DNA of 64,000 nucleotides from Crocinitomicaceae bacterium (GTDB taxonomy: Bacteria; Bacteroidota; Bacteroidia; Flavobacteriales_D; Crocinitomicaceae), in assembly GCA_029252405.1 (NCBI GenBank), contig JAQXBM010000049.1, positions 32,756 through 96,755 of the forward strand, in the 5' to 3' direction. Position 1 is the stretch's first letter. The number at the start of each line of letters is the position of its first letter. The position numbers and the translations under genes were made by a program. Under the pieces are notes generated by a model. It was not told the DNA's origin and did no database searches. It saw only the letters and a list, made by a program, of their open reading frames with translations. Below, piece by piece: positions 40,201-48,076 of the stretch.

Positions 40201-43163
40201 CGGCTGTTGCAGATTATACTAAGGCAGGGAACGTCAAGCCAACAGAAGACTTGCCGAAGCAGAAAGTCAAAGAACTGAATGATCTGATCGCGGAGATTCA
40301 AGCGAATTCTTCCATCAACGAGCAATATTCAAACTTTATTTCTGAAGCTGAATCATTCGAAAACGGTGGTGATCTTAACTCAGCAATTGCTTCTTACGAG
40401 AAAGCAAAAGGGGTGAAACCTGATGAGACTCTCCCTGATACGAAAATTACAGAATTGAAAGCCCTTATCGCTAACGATGCGGCAAATCAAGCGAAACTTG
40501 ACAAGGACTACTCGGATGCAATGGAGAGAGGTGAGAGCTACATGTCCGACGAAAATTATTTGGATGCAATTGGAGCCTTCAACGAAGCACTTGCACTGAA
40601 ACCAACGGAGAAGCTGCCGAAAGAACGCGCGGCTGCCGCAGAAGAAGCGGAGAGAAGTAAAGATGCAGGTAAAGCGCAGTACGAAAAGATTTTAACTGTT
40701 GCTGAATCTAAAATTGAAGGTGGAGATTACGACAAAGCGGAAGAGTTAATCGATCGTGCGAAGAAACTCAAGCCTGAGGATACACGTCCGGATAAACTCC
40801 TTGAAAAAGTACAGACGCTAAAGGCGCGTGATAAGAAATACAAGGATCTAGTTGCTGCCGCTGAAATAGAAGCTGGTAATAACAATTACGAAAAAGCGAT
40901 CGCCCAATTCAATCAGGCGAAAACAGTGAAGCCTTCTGAGACCTTGCCAGACGAACGAATTGCAGCGTTGACGAAATTGAAGGATAGCGCATCATCAGCA
41001 AAACAGAAAGAGGCCCTGTATGCTTCATATATGGATAAAGGTAACTCTGCGATGACAGGCAATAAATTTGTTGAGGCACTCGGACATTATCAAAATGCGC
41101 TTTCTGTGAAGCCGGGAGATCAAATTGCTCAGGATAAAGTAAATGAGATTCAACAAATTTTGGATGATCTTGCCAATGCTGACGAAGAACGTCTCAAGAA
41201 TAAGAATAAGTTTGATGCACTCATTAAAGATGGGGATCGCTTGTTTTCTGAAAAGTTATACCTCAAAGCGAAGGAATTTTACGATGAAGCGCTTACTGTT
41301 GACAGTTTCAGTAGTTATGCGAAGGAGAAGAGTGACGAATGTGCTAACCTAGCAGCTATGGCGGGGAAAGCTGAAGCAGAAGCTCAGTACCAAAAATTGT
41401 TGAGTAGCGCGGATAAAAGCTTTGGCGAGGAGGAATGGGACAAAGCCAAGGATTACTATAATCGTGCAATCAATATCCGCAAAACGGATCCGTATCCAAA
41501 AAAGAAATTGGCTGAGATCGATTTGATTTTAAATCCACCAGTGGCTGAATCTACTCAACTTGAGGATTTGGGTGAAGTGTTCAATGGTTCTATTACCGAT
41601 GGCGGGTTTGTTATTCAAGCATCAGAAGAGACGAGGACTTTGAGTAAAGGAACCAAGATCCAACAAGAACTTAGTAAGGCGCAAGCGTCACAGGTAGGTA
41701 TCGCAGCTCAAAACGAAGATGAGCGATTGGATACACAGAACGAGATTTACAGCATCTGGGAAAAAGTCGCTGTTTCAACGGAAGGATCGGATGACTCGAG
41801 AGAGGAAACGATCAAGAAATTGAGAGATGCAGAAACGACTCGAGAAGCAATGGATCGAAGTGACGCTGCTTTTGAGAAAGGAAATAACCTAACAGCAAAG
41901 GAGCAGTTAAATATTGCCACCGACGAGTATATCTTGAATTACATGCAGGATCAGTCGAACCAGCAAGGAAGCCGTGAAAAAGTAAAAGGCATCCAAACCA
42001 AGCAGTCGGATGAGCAAATTCGACAAACTGGAGCTTATATTCAGCGAAAGTACGATGCGGATGAGACGATGAATCAGATTGCGATCGATGTCGAAGCCGA
42101 TGTACGAGACGATTACGATGATCGATTAGAGATTGAGCGGAAAGTGGATGCTGCATCCGATGAAACATCTGCAGTTTACAGAGCGATTGGAGATAGTAAG
42201 TACGATAATGTACAACGTGAGGTGGCTGGTATTCAATCGATAAAGGCAAAACAGACAATAAAAGCTGATGAGGGTAAAGCCTTTGTCAAAGACAACAATG
42301 AATCTGTTAAGGACTCAAGAGCTGAGGTGAATACGGTAGCCTTGGCGTACATGCAACAGAACGACGAAAACGGAAAAGAAGTTGATGCCGAAATCGCTGA
42401 AGTGAAAAGAAAAGTGATTGGCGATAATACTGGGTTCGATAAAGTTCGAAAAGAAGCAAACGAACGTCTGAAAGATGTTCAAATCGACAAGATTCAGATT
42501 GACCAAAAAGCAACTGAAGGAGAGAAAGAGAAGTACCTTGCGAATAAGGAAAGGTTGACCGGCGAAGAAAGGAAACGAAAAGATATCACGGACAAGGCGG
42601 AGCTCGCAATGGACGATAAAATTTCTTATGTGAATAAAAAGGATCGTGAAGCGCACGCTACAACAGCTCAAAGCAAAATTTCCGATACAGATCAAAGACT
42701 AAATGCGAGACAGAAAATAGCCAATCAAGAAATAGCACGCTCGAGTAAAGCTGTTGAAGATGGTGAGTCACATACTGAGAACACTGAAAGCCTTAAGGAT
42801 GTTAAGAAAGCGAGTGATTCGAAGGAAGAAGCTGAATCAATTACACAACGAGATAAGAACTTGACTACTCAGCAGAAATTGAATAACGTTGATGCATCAC
42901 AAAAAGAGAAAGGAAAAATTGCCAATTCACTTGGACAAGAATACCCAGAAGGGGTAAGTCAAGAAATGTTCTCTAACAAAGACGAAGCGGGATTGATCAC
43001 AACAGTGATTACACGTCGTATTGTGGTGGTTGATGGTCATGCAGATGTATATATTCGAACGGAAACGAAAAACGGAATTACGTATTCGAAAAATGGTAAA
43101 CCAAGTTTAAGTCATGTTTGGAACAGTGAAACGCAAGGTCCAGATTTGGAGCGTCATTATTAG
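37233..43163 (+). CDS. Giant secreted TPR-like repeat protein (about 1976 residues)
   Basis: The start is placed at ATG 37233 because it gives a clean signal peptide (MKYFVVVIMLLFGTVGWSQ); the frame is open further upstream to 37161. Order: a carboxypeptidase-regulatory-like beta domain (about 20-125), then 21 TPR-like helical repeats of about 60 residues (about 175-1435; core Y-x-x-L-I-x-x-G-D, then A-x-x-K-Y-x-E-A, then P-x-x-K-I-x-E-I-D), then about 470 residues of very charged Lys/Glu/Gln/Asp-rich helix, then a distinct C-terminal module (about 1902-1976) with EYPEGVSQEMF and VITRRIVVVDGHADVYIRTE. Low in Cys; likely a long periplasmic or surface rod or scaffold. No known function. It overlaps the ApbE gene start by 50 bases. 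Confidence 0.8.
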   Translation: MKYFVVVIMLLFGTVGWSQSLQFLFRGRVENFDLAKNEGGVKISIVQGGSTVASTNSSSNGKYTLKGSANYTQPFDVVFSKGGFVSKRVAFDFSRLNEEDTPASAEFQPIETLDMTLFKERDNVDFSFLDTEPVAAFTWNEKKMNAKLNGTVVNKMRAKIEALLNEAEDAAAKLEADYQAAIRAGDEAFGEKDYESALASFEEAVGYKPNEKYPNDKILELDALIAAQKSAKLEEQQANQEYYNLIEAGDNLRDAGDLKKAVSTYQEASDKRPSEQYPKDQIATLQDQIDAEEKAVADEEAYKAAIKSGDVFMKQNSLRPARDKYEAASKLKPDEEYPKQKLKEIEEQMAALEEQEALKKKYKEAIAAADQAYDGEDFQGAKDKYTEALTYESSSTYAKGRITLCDDALASSKAEEERLAKIQELLDQGNADLTASKYEDAVTSFTEVLTLDAENAEATTKLAQAQAKIEELANEAEREKQYAALVAEGDQANTAKKLEDALSKYEAAKALKDTPEVNEKIAGVQDAINLAKSEAEKEENYNALIAEAESNFASDDLQGAIDKYTEATAVDPTKPEPAQKITEIQAMLDERALDQAKNEQFTALMKEGDDLLAANDLENAKSKFQEAKTVDASSPEPQSKIDEIDALIAKNAADQAKQDEFAALMKEGNDLIASNDLENAKSKFEEAQTVDGSSPEPQAKIDEIDALIAKNKADEENQAKQEEFAALMKEGNDLIAASDFDKAKSKFEEAGTVDPTSPEPQNKIAEIDQLIADQANQEKQAQLQAAIDAADNAFNDSKWDDAQEKYNEALAIDPSNQYSKDRITEIDNKRGQEALNEQIASLIEEGNSLRGDDKLEDARSKFQEVITLDPSNSVAANQIDEINAELASAQNEAEKEQAFNDLTGEAEQLFNDDKLLESKQKYTEALSFKDDAGVKQKITDIDELIAAQAEQAALDKQKADAEAQQAAIDQEYAAFIEQAEANEASENYAAAVADYTKAGNVKPTEDLPKQKVKELNDLIAEIQANSSINEQYSNFISEAESFENGGDLNSAIASYEKAKGVKPDETLPDTKITELKALIANDAANQAKLDKDYSDAMERGESYMSDENYLDAIGAFNEALALKPTEKLPKERAAAAEEAERSKDAGKAQYEKILTVAESKIEGGDYDKAEELIDRAKKLKPEDTRPDKLLEKVQTLKARDKKYKDLVAAAEIEAGNNNYEKAIAQFNQAKTVKPSETLPDERIAALTKLKDSASSAKQKEALYASYMDKGNSAMTGNKFVEALGHYQNALSVKPGDQIAQDKVNEIQQILDDLANADEERLKNKNKFDALIKDGDRLFSEKLYLKAKEFYDEALTVDSFSSYAKEKSDECANLAAMAGKAEAEAQYQKLLSSADKSFGEEEWDKAKDYYNRAINIRKTDPYPKKKLAEIDLILNPPVAESTQLEDLGEVFNGSITDGGFVIQASEETRTLSKGTKIQQELSKAQASQVGIAAQNEDERLDTQNEIYSIWEKVAVSTEGSDDSREETIKKLRDAETTREAMDRSDAAFEKGNNLTAKEQLNIATDEYILNYMQDQSNQQGSREKVKGIQTKQSDEQIRQTGAYIQRKYDADETMNQIAIDVEADVRDDYDDRLEIERKVDAASDETSAVYRAIGDSKYDNVQREVAGIQSIKAKQTIKADEGKAFVKDNNESVKDSRAEVNTVALAYMQQNDENGKEVDAEIAEVKRKVIGDNTGFDKVRKEANERLKDVQIDKIQIDQKATEGEKEKYLANKERLTGEERKRKDITDKAELAMDDKISYVNKKDREAHATTAQSKISDTDQRLNARQKIANQEIARSSKAVEDGESHTENTESLKDVKKASDSKEEAESITQRDKNLTTQQKLNNVDASQKEKGKIANSLGQEYPEGVSQEMFSNKDEAGLITTVITRRIVVVDGHADVYIRTETKNGITYSKNGKPSLSHVWNSETQGPDLERHY
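39028..39555 (+). repeat. Three near-identical protein repeats within the giant gene
   Basis: Units 8, 9 and 10 (from about 39028, 39208 and 39394) share AALMKEG-[DN]-DL, then AKSKF-[EQ]-EA and SPEPQ-x-KI-x-EID. Protein identity is high, while the DNA differs at many third positions, so these units were duplicated more recently than the other 18 but not very recently. Confidence 0.7.
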
Positions 43164-44181
43164 TGGATGTATTGGTTTTACCGCCTGTGATGTCCAACCA
43201 TATGAAGATCCTCAGGAAACAATTCGAAATTTCCGAGGGAATACCCAAGGAACAACTTACGAAATTATCGTCGCGGATAATGAGGTGAATTTCACGAATG
43301 CAGAAATCGACTCGGTTCTGGCAGCATTTGATGCTTCACTTTCTACCTACATTCCAACGTCAAAAATCAGCCAGCTTAATTCAAGCAGCGAGTATTTGAA
43401 AATTACGGACGAAACAGGTTTCTTCAAGACGTGCTACCTGAAAAGCGAAGAGATTTTTCAATTAACAAATGGTTCCTTCGATCCGTCCGTTTTTCCCTTG
43501 GTTCGCGGTTGGGGATTCATGGATGATGTCGAGTCTCCCTTGTCACAAGAACAGGTAGATTCCCTGCTGGCGAATATAGGTTTCGATAAACACCACGATA
43601 TCAAGTTTGATGGAACAGCTATCGAACTTACCAAGACAAATTCAGGTTTTCAACTCGATTTCAACGCAATTGCACAAGGATATTCTGTTGATGTTTTGGG
43701 AGATTTTCTTGATGAACGAGGACAGAAGAACTACTACATCGAAATTGGCGGGGAGTTGTTGCTGAGCGGAAAGAATTTGAAGGGAACAAGCTGGGGTATA
43801 GGAATTGATATTCCTGCGGATAAAAGTTCTACGCATGAAATTGAGAATGTGGTTTCCATAACAAATGAGGCAATCGCGACGAGTGGAAGTTACCGCAAGT
43901 TCTACGAACTCGATGGCAAGCGCTACTCGCATTTTCTCGACCCAAAAACAGGCTATCCTGTCCAGCATTCTTTGCTTAGCGCGAGCGTGATTGCTCGAAC
44001 TTGCACCGAGGCTGATGCGTATGCTACGGCATTCATGGTAATGGGAGCAGAAAAAACGCTGAAGTTCGTTGAGCAACACCCAGAACTGAATCTCAAAGTA
44101 TATCTTTTGGAGGATGATGGTGCCGAAGGCTACACGCGGTCCATGAGCCAAGGATTTAAAACGTATTTGAGCGCTGAATAG
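43114..44181 (+). CDS. apbE: FAD:protein FMN transferase (ApbE lipoprotein)
   Basis: 355 residues. It begins inside the last 50 bases of the giant gene, giving a basic n-region, hydrophobic core and lipobox (GFTAC, Cys 25). ApbE attaches FMN covalently to Thr of periplasmic-side proteins such as Na+-NQR and Rnf subunits. Signatures: GSFDPSVFPLVRGWGF, LDFNAIAQGYSVDVLGDF, YYIEIGGELLLSG, AIATSGSYRKF, SHFLDPKTGYPV and the metal-binding ADAYATAFMVMG. Length is standard. The overlap suggests translation coupled to the giant protein; whether that protein is a client is unknown. Confidence 0.92.
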   Translation: MFGTVKRKVQIWSVIISGCIGFTACDVQPYEDPQETIRNFRGNTQGTTYEIIVADNEVNFTNAEIDSVLAAFDASLSTYIPTSKISQLNSSSEYLKITDETGFFKTCYLKSEEIFQLTNGSFDPSVFPLVRGWGFMDDVESPLSQEQVDSLLANIGFDKHHDIKFDGTAIELTKTNSGFQLDFNAIAQGYSVDVLGDFLDERGQKNYYIEIGGELLLSGKNLKGTSWGIGIDIPADKSSTHEIENVVSITNEAIATSGSYRKFYELDGKRYSHFLDPKTGYPVQHSLLSASVIARTCTEADAYATAFMVMGAEKTLKFVEQHPELNLKVYLLEDDGAEGYTRSMSQGFKTYLSAE

Positions 44182-44266
44182 GTTTTCAGCATGATGTTGT
44201 TGGAAATTCATTTTACAGTCTTCCTCCCGAATCCATATTTAAAGTACTTTCATCAAAAGCGCTCTC

Positions 44267-44626
44267 ATGAAAGAAAATCGCCTGTTAAAAGTATTGCTAT
44301 TAGCCGTTTCCTTGATTTTAGGAGGATTGATAATTGCCTATTACTGGCAAGTGGAATTACACGCTGAAATGCTCCAAGTTCCAATGTACGTGATGATTTT
44401 CGCGCTGGGATACATTCTCACGCAAATCGCTCGGCGTTTTCTCTTTTCAGGGAAAAAATGGTGGGATTGGTTCTATTACATCGCGCTTACATCCATGATA
44501 ATCCCAATCTTCTTTTCGACGCCGGAACGCCAGTTGATGTTCAATTATTTAACGGACTACGGAACCTTCTTTTTTGTAATTCCAACTATCCTTGATGGAC
44601 GCGAACTCTTTCTAAAAAACGATTAG
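44267..44626 (+). CDS. Small membrane protein, unknown function
   Basis: 119 residues with about four hydrophobic helices (LLKVLLLAVSLILGGLIIAYY, MYVMIFALGYILTQIA, WFYYIALTSMIIPIFF, TDYGTFFFVIPTILD as approximate cores). I do not recognise it. It ends 1 base before the mpl ATG, so the two are probably co-transcribed, which may link it to cell-wall recycling; that is only context. Confidence 0.55.
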   Translation: MKENRLLKVLLLAVSLILGGLIIAYYWQVELHAEMLQVPMYVMIFALGYILTQIARRFLFSGKKWWDWFYYIALTSMIIPIFFSTPERQLMFNYLTDYGTFFFVIPTILDGRELFLKND

Positions 44627-44627
44627 C

Positions 44628-45995
44628 ATGAACGTACACTTCATCGCAATTGGCGGGAGCGCCATGCATAATCTAGCCATTGCGCTGTCCCGAAAAGGTG
44701 CGAACGTCACTGGATCGGATGATGAGATTTTTGAACCATCAAAATCCCGGTTGGATCGACAGGGAATTCTTCCATCAACAATAGGTTGGGATGCTAGCAA
44801 GATTACCTCTGATCTGGATGCTGTGATTTTAGGGATGCATGCACGGAAGGACAATCCTGAATTGGCGAAAGCCACTGAGTTGGGAATTTCTATCTTTTCT
44901 TATCCAGAGTATCTGTACGAGCAAAGTAAAGATAAATTCCGGGTGGTGATTGGTGGATCTCATGGAAAAACAACGATTACATCCATGTTGTTGCACGCCA
45001 TCAATGAGATTGGAATCAATGTTGATTACATGGTTGGTGCGCAACTGGAAGGCTACGATTGCATGGTTAAGCTGTCTGATGATGCGAAAATCATGATCCT
45101 CGAGGGAGATGAATATTTGAGTTCTCCAATCGATCGAAGACCGAAATTCCATTTATACAAACCGAATGTGGCGATTATTAGTGGTATTGCTTGGGATCAC
45201 ATCAACGTTTTTCCAACATTTGAGAACTATGTCGAGCAATTTGATTTGTTCTGCAAGGAGATCGTCCCAGGTGGGAAATTGGTTTACAACACCGAAGATG
45301 AAGAAGTCAACAAGTTGGGCGAGAAGTGGAATGGAGTGGTGGATGCTATTCCGTACCAAACTCCAGATTACACGGTGGAAGAAAATGGAACGACAATTCA
45401 TCTCGAAGGAAACCATTATTCACTTCAAATCTTCGGTCAGCACAATCTTCAAAACTTGATGGGAGCTATGAAGCTTGCCGCGGAAATTGGTATTGAAAAC
45501 GATGCTTTTCTCAAAGCGATGTCATCGTTTACTGGAGCAGGAAAACGTTTGCAAAAAGTAGCTGAAAGAAATGATTTCGTGATGTATAAAGATTTCGCGC
45601 ATTCACCTTCGAAATTGAAGGCTACAACAAGAGCAGTGAAAGAGCAGTACTCAGACCGAAAAGTAATTGCGTGCATGGAGCTGCATACTTTTTCATCATT
45701 GAAGAAAGAATTTTTACCGCATTACAAGAATGCAATGGATGCCGCAGATCATGCGCTTGTGTATTTCAGTCCAGAGGTTGTTGCACATAAAAAGTTGGAG
45801 CCAATTTCCAAAGAACAAGTTTTAGCTGGTTTTGCAGACGGAGTAGAAGTGGTGACCACGACTGAAGAAGTCAGGGCTTTTCTTGATCAATTTAAATGGA
45901 ACAACACTGCTTTATTAATGATGTCTTCTGGAAATTTTGATGGGATTGATTATGATGAGTTGGGCGAAGAAATCAGCTCGCAGATTATTCAATAG
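44628..45995 (+). CDS. mpl: UDP-N-acetylmuramate--L-alanyl-gamma-D-glutamyl-meso-diaminopimelate ligase
   Basis: 455 residues, Mur-ligase fold. Mpl re-attaches recycled tripeptide to UDP-MurNAc in peptidoglycan recycling. Visible: HFIAIGGSAMHNLAIAL (N-terminal dinucleotide-type fold), the ATP P-loop GGSHGKTTITSML (about 106-118), the Glu/Asp-bearing MILEGDEYLSSPID, AWDHINVFPT (catalytic region) and DFAHSPSKLKAT in the C-terminal domain. The lack of an extra MurC N-terminal arrangement and the DEYLSSPID wording favour Mpl over MurC. Confidence 0.9.
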   Translation: MNVHFIAIGGSAMHNLAIALSRKGANVTGSDDEIFEPSKSRLDRQGILPSTIGWDASKITSDLDAVILGMHARKDNPELAKATELGISIFSYPEYLYEQSKDKFRVVIGGSHGKTTITSMLLHAINEIGINVDYMVGAQLEGYDCMVKLSDDAKIMILEGDEYLSSPIDRRPKFHLYKPNVAIISGIAWDHINVFPTFENYVEQFDLFCKEIVPGGKLVYNTEDEEVNKLGEKWNGVVDAIPYQTPDYTVEENGTTIHLEGNHYSLQIFGQHNLQNLMGAMKLAAEIGIENDAFLKAMSSFTGAGKRLQKVAERNDFVMYKDFAHSPSKLKATTRAVKEQYSDRKVIACMELHTFSSLKKEFLPHYKNAMDAADHALVYFSPEVVAHKKLEPISKEQVLAGFADGVEVVTTTEEVRAFLDQFKWNNTALLMMSSGNFDGIDYDELGEEISSQIIQ

Positions 45996-46047
45996 ATAAT
46001 TTCCTTTTTCGATATGAAATTACATATTTGATTCTCATATAATTGAA

Positions 46048-46082
46048 TAAAAACGGGCATCAAATTAACTTCGATGCCCGTT
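46048..46082 (-). terminator. Terminator between mpl and the T9SS cargo gene
   Basis: Perfect stem AACGGGCATC/GATGCCCGTT (46052-46061 with 46073-46082). On the minus strand it is followed by a T run, so it mainly ends the leftward T9SS gene; it may also slow the mpl transcript. Confidence 0.75.
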
Positions 46083-46112
46083 AGAATGTGAACGATATGT
46101 TGGTTGTTCAAT

Positions 46113-47768
46113 TTACTCCTTGATCAACTTGTGCGTGATCGTTTTGTTATTCGCCATAATCTTAACAATGTACATTCCGTTTGGTAAATCCATTGTTTCG
46201 AATGTGATCTCGTTTTGATCGTTGAATGAAACCATTTTCAATTCTCGTCCATCTGTTGAGAAAACACCAACTGCTCCTGAAGCAGACTGATTCAGTGAAA
46301 CAGTAGCGAAATCGCTTGCTGGGTTTGGATGAATTCCTTTGATTTCCAACTCTTGAGTTGGACGATCATTACCAGCATTGAAGTTTTTCGTATCAAAACA
46401 ATCATCGCTAGTTCCAGGAATCCAAAGAATATTCACTGATTGAGAAGTTGGATTCAATCCAGGATCCGTTGCATAAATAGTGAGGTTGTTGATTTCACCT
46501 GGTTGGTACTGACCAGAAATTAACGTAAGTGTCGATGGAATCGTTCCAGAACCTGCTGTGCCGTATAATGTATTGAAATCAGTACAGTTAGCAGGATTGA
46601 AATGTCCATTGAAAATTGAGTATCCTTCAATACCTGGGCAAAGTGAAATATCAAACGTGTATTCGCGGTTAGAGTTACAAATAATTGGAACGTTAAACGT
46701 AGTTCCACATGCTGAAACCGTTTGGTAACCTACGACGTTGTTGTTTGATGCTAACCAGGCCTGTAAACCATCTGGGTGTGTAATTAGACAACAATCATCT
46801 TCAGAATAGAAAATAGAGCTAGTTACAGTACATTCTGTTCCATCAGGAAGGGTGAAGGTCATAGTTACTTCATAGTATCCATCCCCTTGAGCAATTATCG
46901 TTGGGTAGTTACCTTCTTCTGAAATAATTACTGTTCCAGCTCCTGTAATTTTTCGCTTCTTAATCCATGTAGTAGATGTAACAGTTGCACCAGCAGGTAA
47001 GTTAGTCACGCTGATTTCTCCTCTGTTACAATCAATTTCTAATCCCAAATTCTCTGGACAAGGATCCATATCGATGTAAGACATTGTTAATTCGTCAACA
47101 AAAAGGAAATCTGGGAAATTGATATCGAAACCTTCGTATTGGTGACGAATCTCAATCGCATCAAATTGCTGAGCTGCTTCTGCTTGGCTCAAAGTGAAAG
47201 TTGTTGTTAGGAATGTCCAGTTATTCGTTGCATTCGCACCTTCACCAAAGTTCTGAATTGGAATGTTTGTGTTAATAGGAATAACTTTCTCTTGTGTACA
47301 ATCTCCAGCAACGCGAAGCACGATTTCAGCCTTCACATTCGTGTTCTGACCTATATTCCCGAAATAAGCACGAGCTCCATAGAACGAAACAGTGTACTGG
47401 CGGTTTGCAACGAAAGGACCGTTTATTACTTTATTGATTACACTTTCTTTTCGAACTAAAGTAGGTTGACCATTGATAGTTGACATTTGAGGTCCGAGCA
47501 TTCCAGCAAAGTTGTAAGTACCCGCTAGTCTTGGATTTATTCTATTTTGAGCAGGTAGCGAAGAGGCTGTATATAGATCGGAAGTTCCTTGAAACCATCC
47601 TGAAGTATTAATGTTTTCACTGCATCCTCGATCCCAGTTGGTGGCATTATTCGGGTGTCCAGGTCCGGTAGCTTGTTCAAAATCTCCATTAACGACTATT
47701 TGGGCGCTAAGATTAGAAGTGAATAATAGTGCGGTGAATAGTACCGCTAGAAAATTTAAATTTTTCAT
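46113..47768 (-). CDS. T9SS type A sorting-domain secreted protein
   Basis: 551 residues. A signal peptide (about 1-22, ending NLSAQ) precedes a beta-sandwich domain with VVNGDFEQATGPGHP, resembling carbohydrate-binding or adhesion jelly-rolls. The middle has several Cys-rich beta segments (GTECTVTSSIFYSEDDCC). The C-terminus is a type A T9SS sorting domain: IKGIHPNPASDFATVSL, VGVFSTDGRELKMVS and PNGMYIVKIMANNKTITHKL. Likely displayed on the surface as an adhesin or matrix protein; no enzyme motif seen. Divergent from the LytTR sensor gene. Confidence 0.85.
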   Translation of the reverse strand: MKNLNFLAVLFTALLFTSNLSAQIVVNGDFEQATGPGHPNNATNWDRGCSENINTSGWFQGTSDLYTASSLPAQNRINPRLAGTYNFAGMLGPQMSTINGQPTLVRKESVINKVINGPFVANRQYTVSFYGARAYFGNIGQNTNVKAEIVLRVAGDCTQEKVIPINTNIPIQNFGEGANATNNWTFLTTTFTLSQAEAAQQFDAIEIRHQYEGFDINFPDFLFVDELTMSYIDMDPCPENLGLEIDCNRGEISVTNLPAGATVTSTTWIKKRKITGAGTVIISEEGNYPTIIAQGDGYYEVTMTFTLPDGTECTVTSSIFYSEDDCCLITHPDGLQAWLASNNNVVGYQTVSACGTTFNVPIICNSNREYTFDISLCPGIEGYSIFNGHFNPANCTDFNTLYGTAGSGTIPSTLTLISGQYQPGEINNLTIYATDPGLNPTSQSVNILWIPGTSDDCFDTKNFNAGNDRPTQELEIKGIHPNPASDFATVSLNQSASGAVGVFSTDGRELKMVSFNDQNEITFETMDLPNGMYIVKIMANNKTITHKLIKE

Positions 47769-47800
47769 TTTTTAATTGTTTAGTTGTGAATAATATGAGA

Positions 47801-47828
47801 CAAACTTATCCTATGATTTTTGTTCAAA
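47801..47828 (-). promoter_or_regulatory. Promoter of the T9SS cargo gene at 47768
   Basis: Minus-strand TAAGTTTG (47808-47801), an exact TAnnTTTG, with TTTG (47828-47825) 16 bases upstream. Leader of about 30 bases, A-rich. Confidence 0.45.
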
Positions 47829-47846
47829 ATCAATTGAAATTGAGGG

Positions 47847-47859
47847 AAGGGACAAATGA
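47847..47859 (+). repeat. Direct repeat copy 1, AAGGGACAAATGA
   Basis: First of two identical 13-base copies in the divergent promoter region, 158 bases apart; possibly regulator binding sites. Confidence 0.5.
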
Positions 47860-48004
47860 ATGCGTATTAGGGATAGTTGGATCGCACCTCAAAAAATATG
47901 TCGGAAAAATTGAATTCCTAAAATGATGATTCTATGCGTGTGGGATTGCTTCCTTTTGATAGTCAATGCATTGCGTTTTTTTTTAAGTTGAGCACAGTTT
48001 CTTA

Positions 48005-48017
48005 AAGGGACAAATGA
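48005..48017 (+). repeat. Direct repeat copy 2, AAGGGACAAATGA
   Basis: Second identical 13-base copy, 24 bases before the -33 TTG of the LytTR sensor gene. Confidence 0.5.
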
Positions 48018-48040
48018 TATTATTTCTGGGATAGAATTTA

Positions 48041-48072
48041 TTGCAGAAAAACACGTTTCATTTTTATTTTTG
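48041..48072 (+). promoter_or_regulatory. Promoter of the LytTR sensor gene
   Basis: TTG (48041-48043), 21 bases, TATTTTTG (48065-48072), an exact TAnnTTTG. The ATG at 48077 follows after only 4 bases, which supports this ATG and suggests a leaderless transcript. Confidence 0.5.
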
Positions 48073-48076
48073 CCGC

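Larger units (their letters stand above)
47769..48076. other. Divergent intergenic region, 308 bases
   Basis: Contains the two divergent promoters and two direct copies of AAGGGACAAATGA. No open frame of coding character and no RNA-like fold was seen. The rest is AT-rich, with a T9 run near 47975. Confidence 0.5.

Noticed and set aside
43642..44211. 189-codon open frame on the minus strand opposite apbE
   Set aside because: Antisense shadow of a clear ApbE gene; rich in His/Arg/Phe as such shadows are, with no start context.
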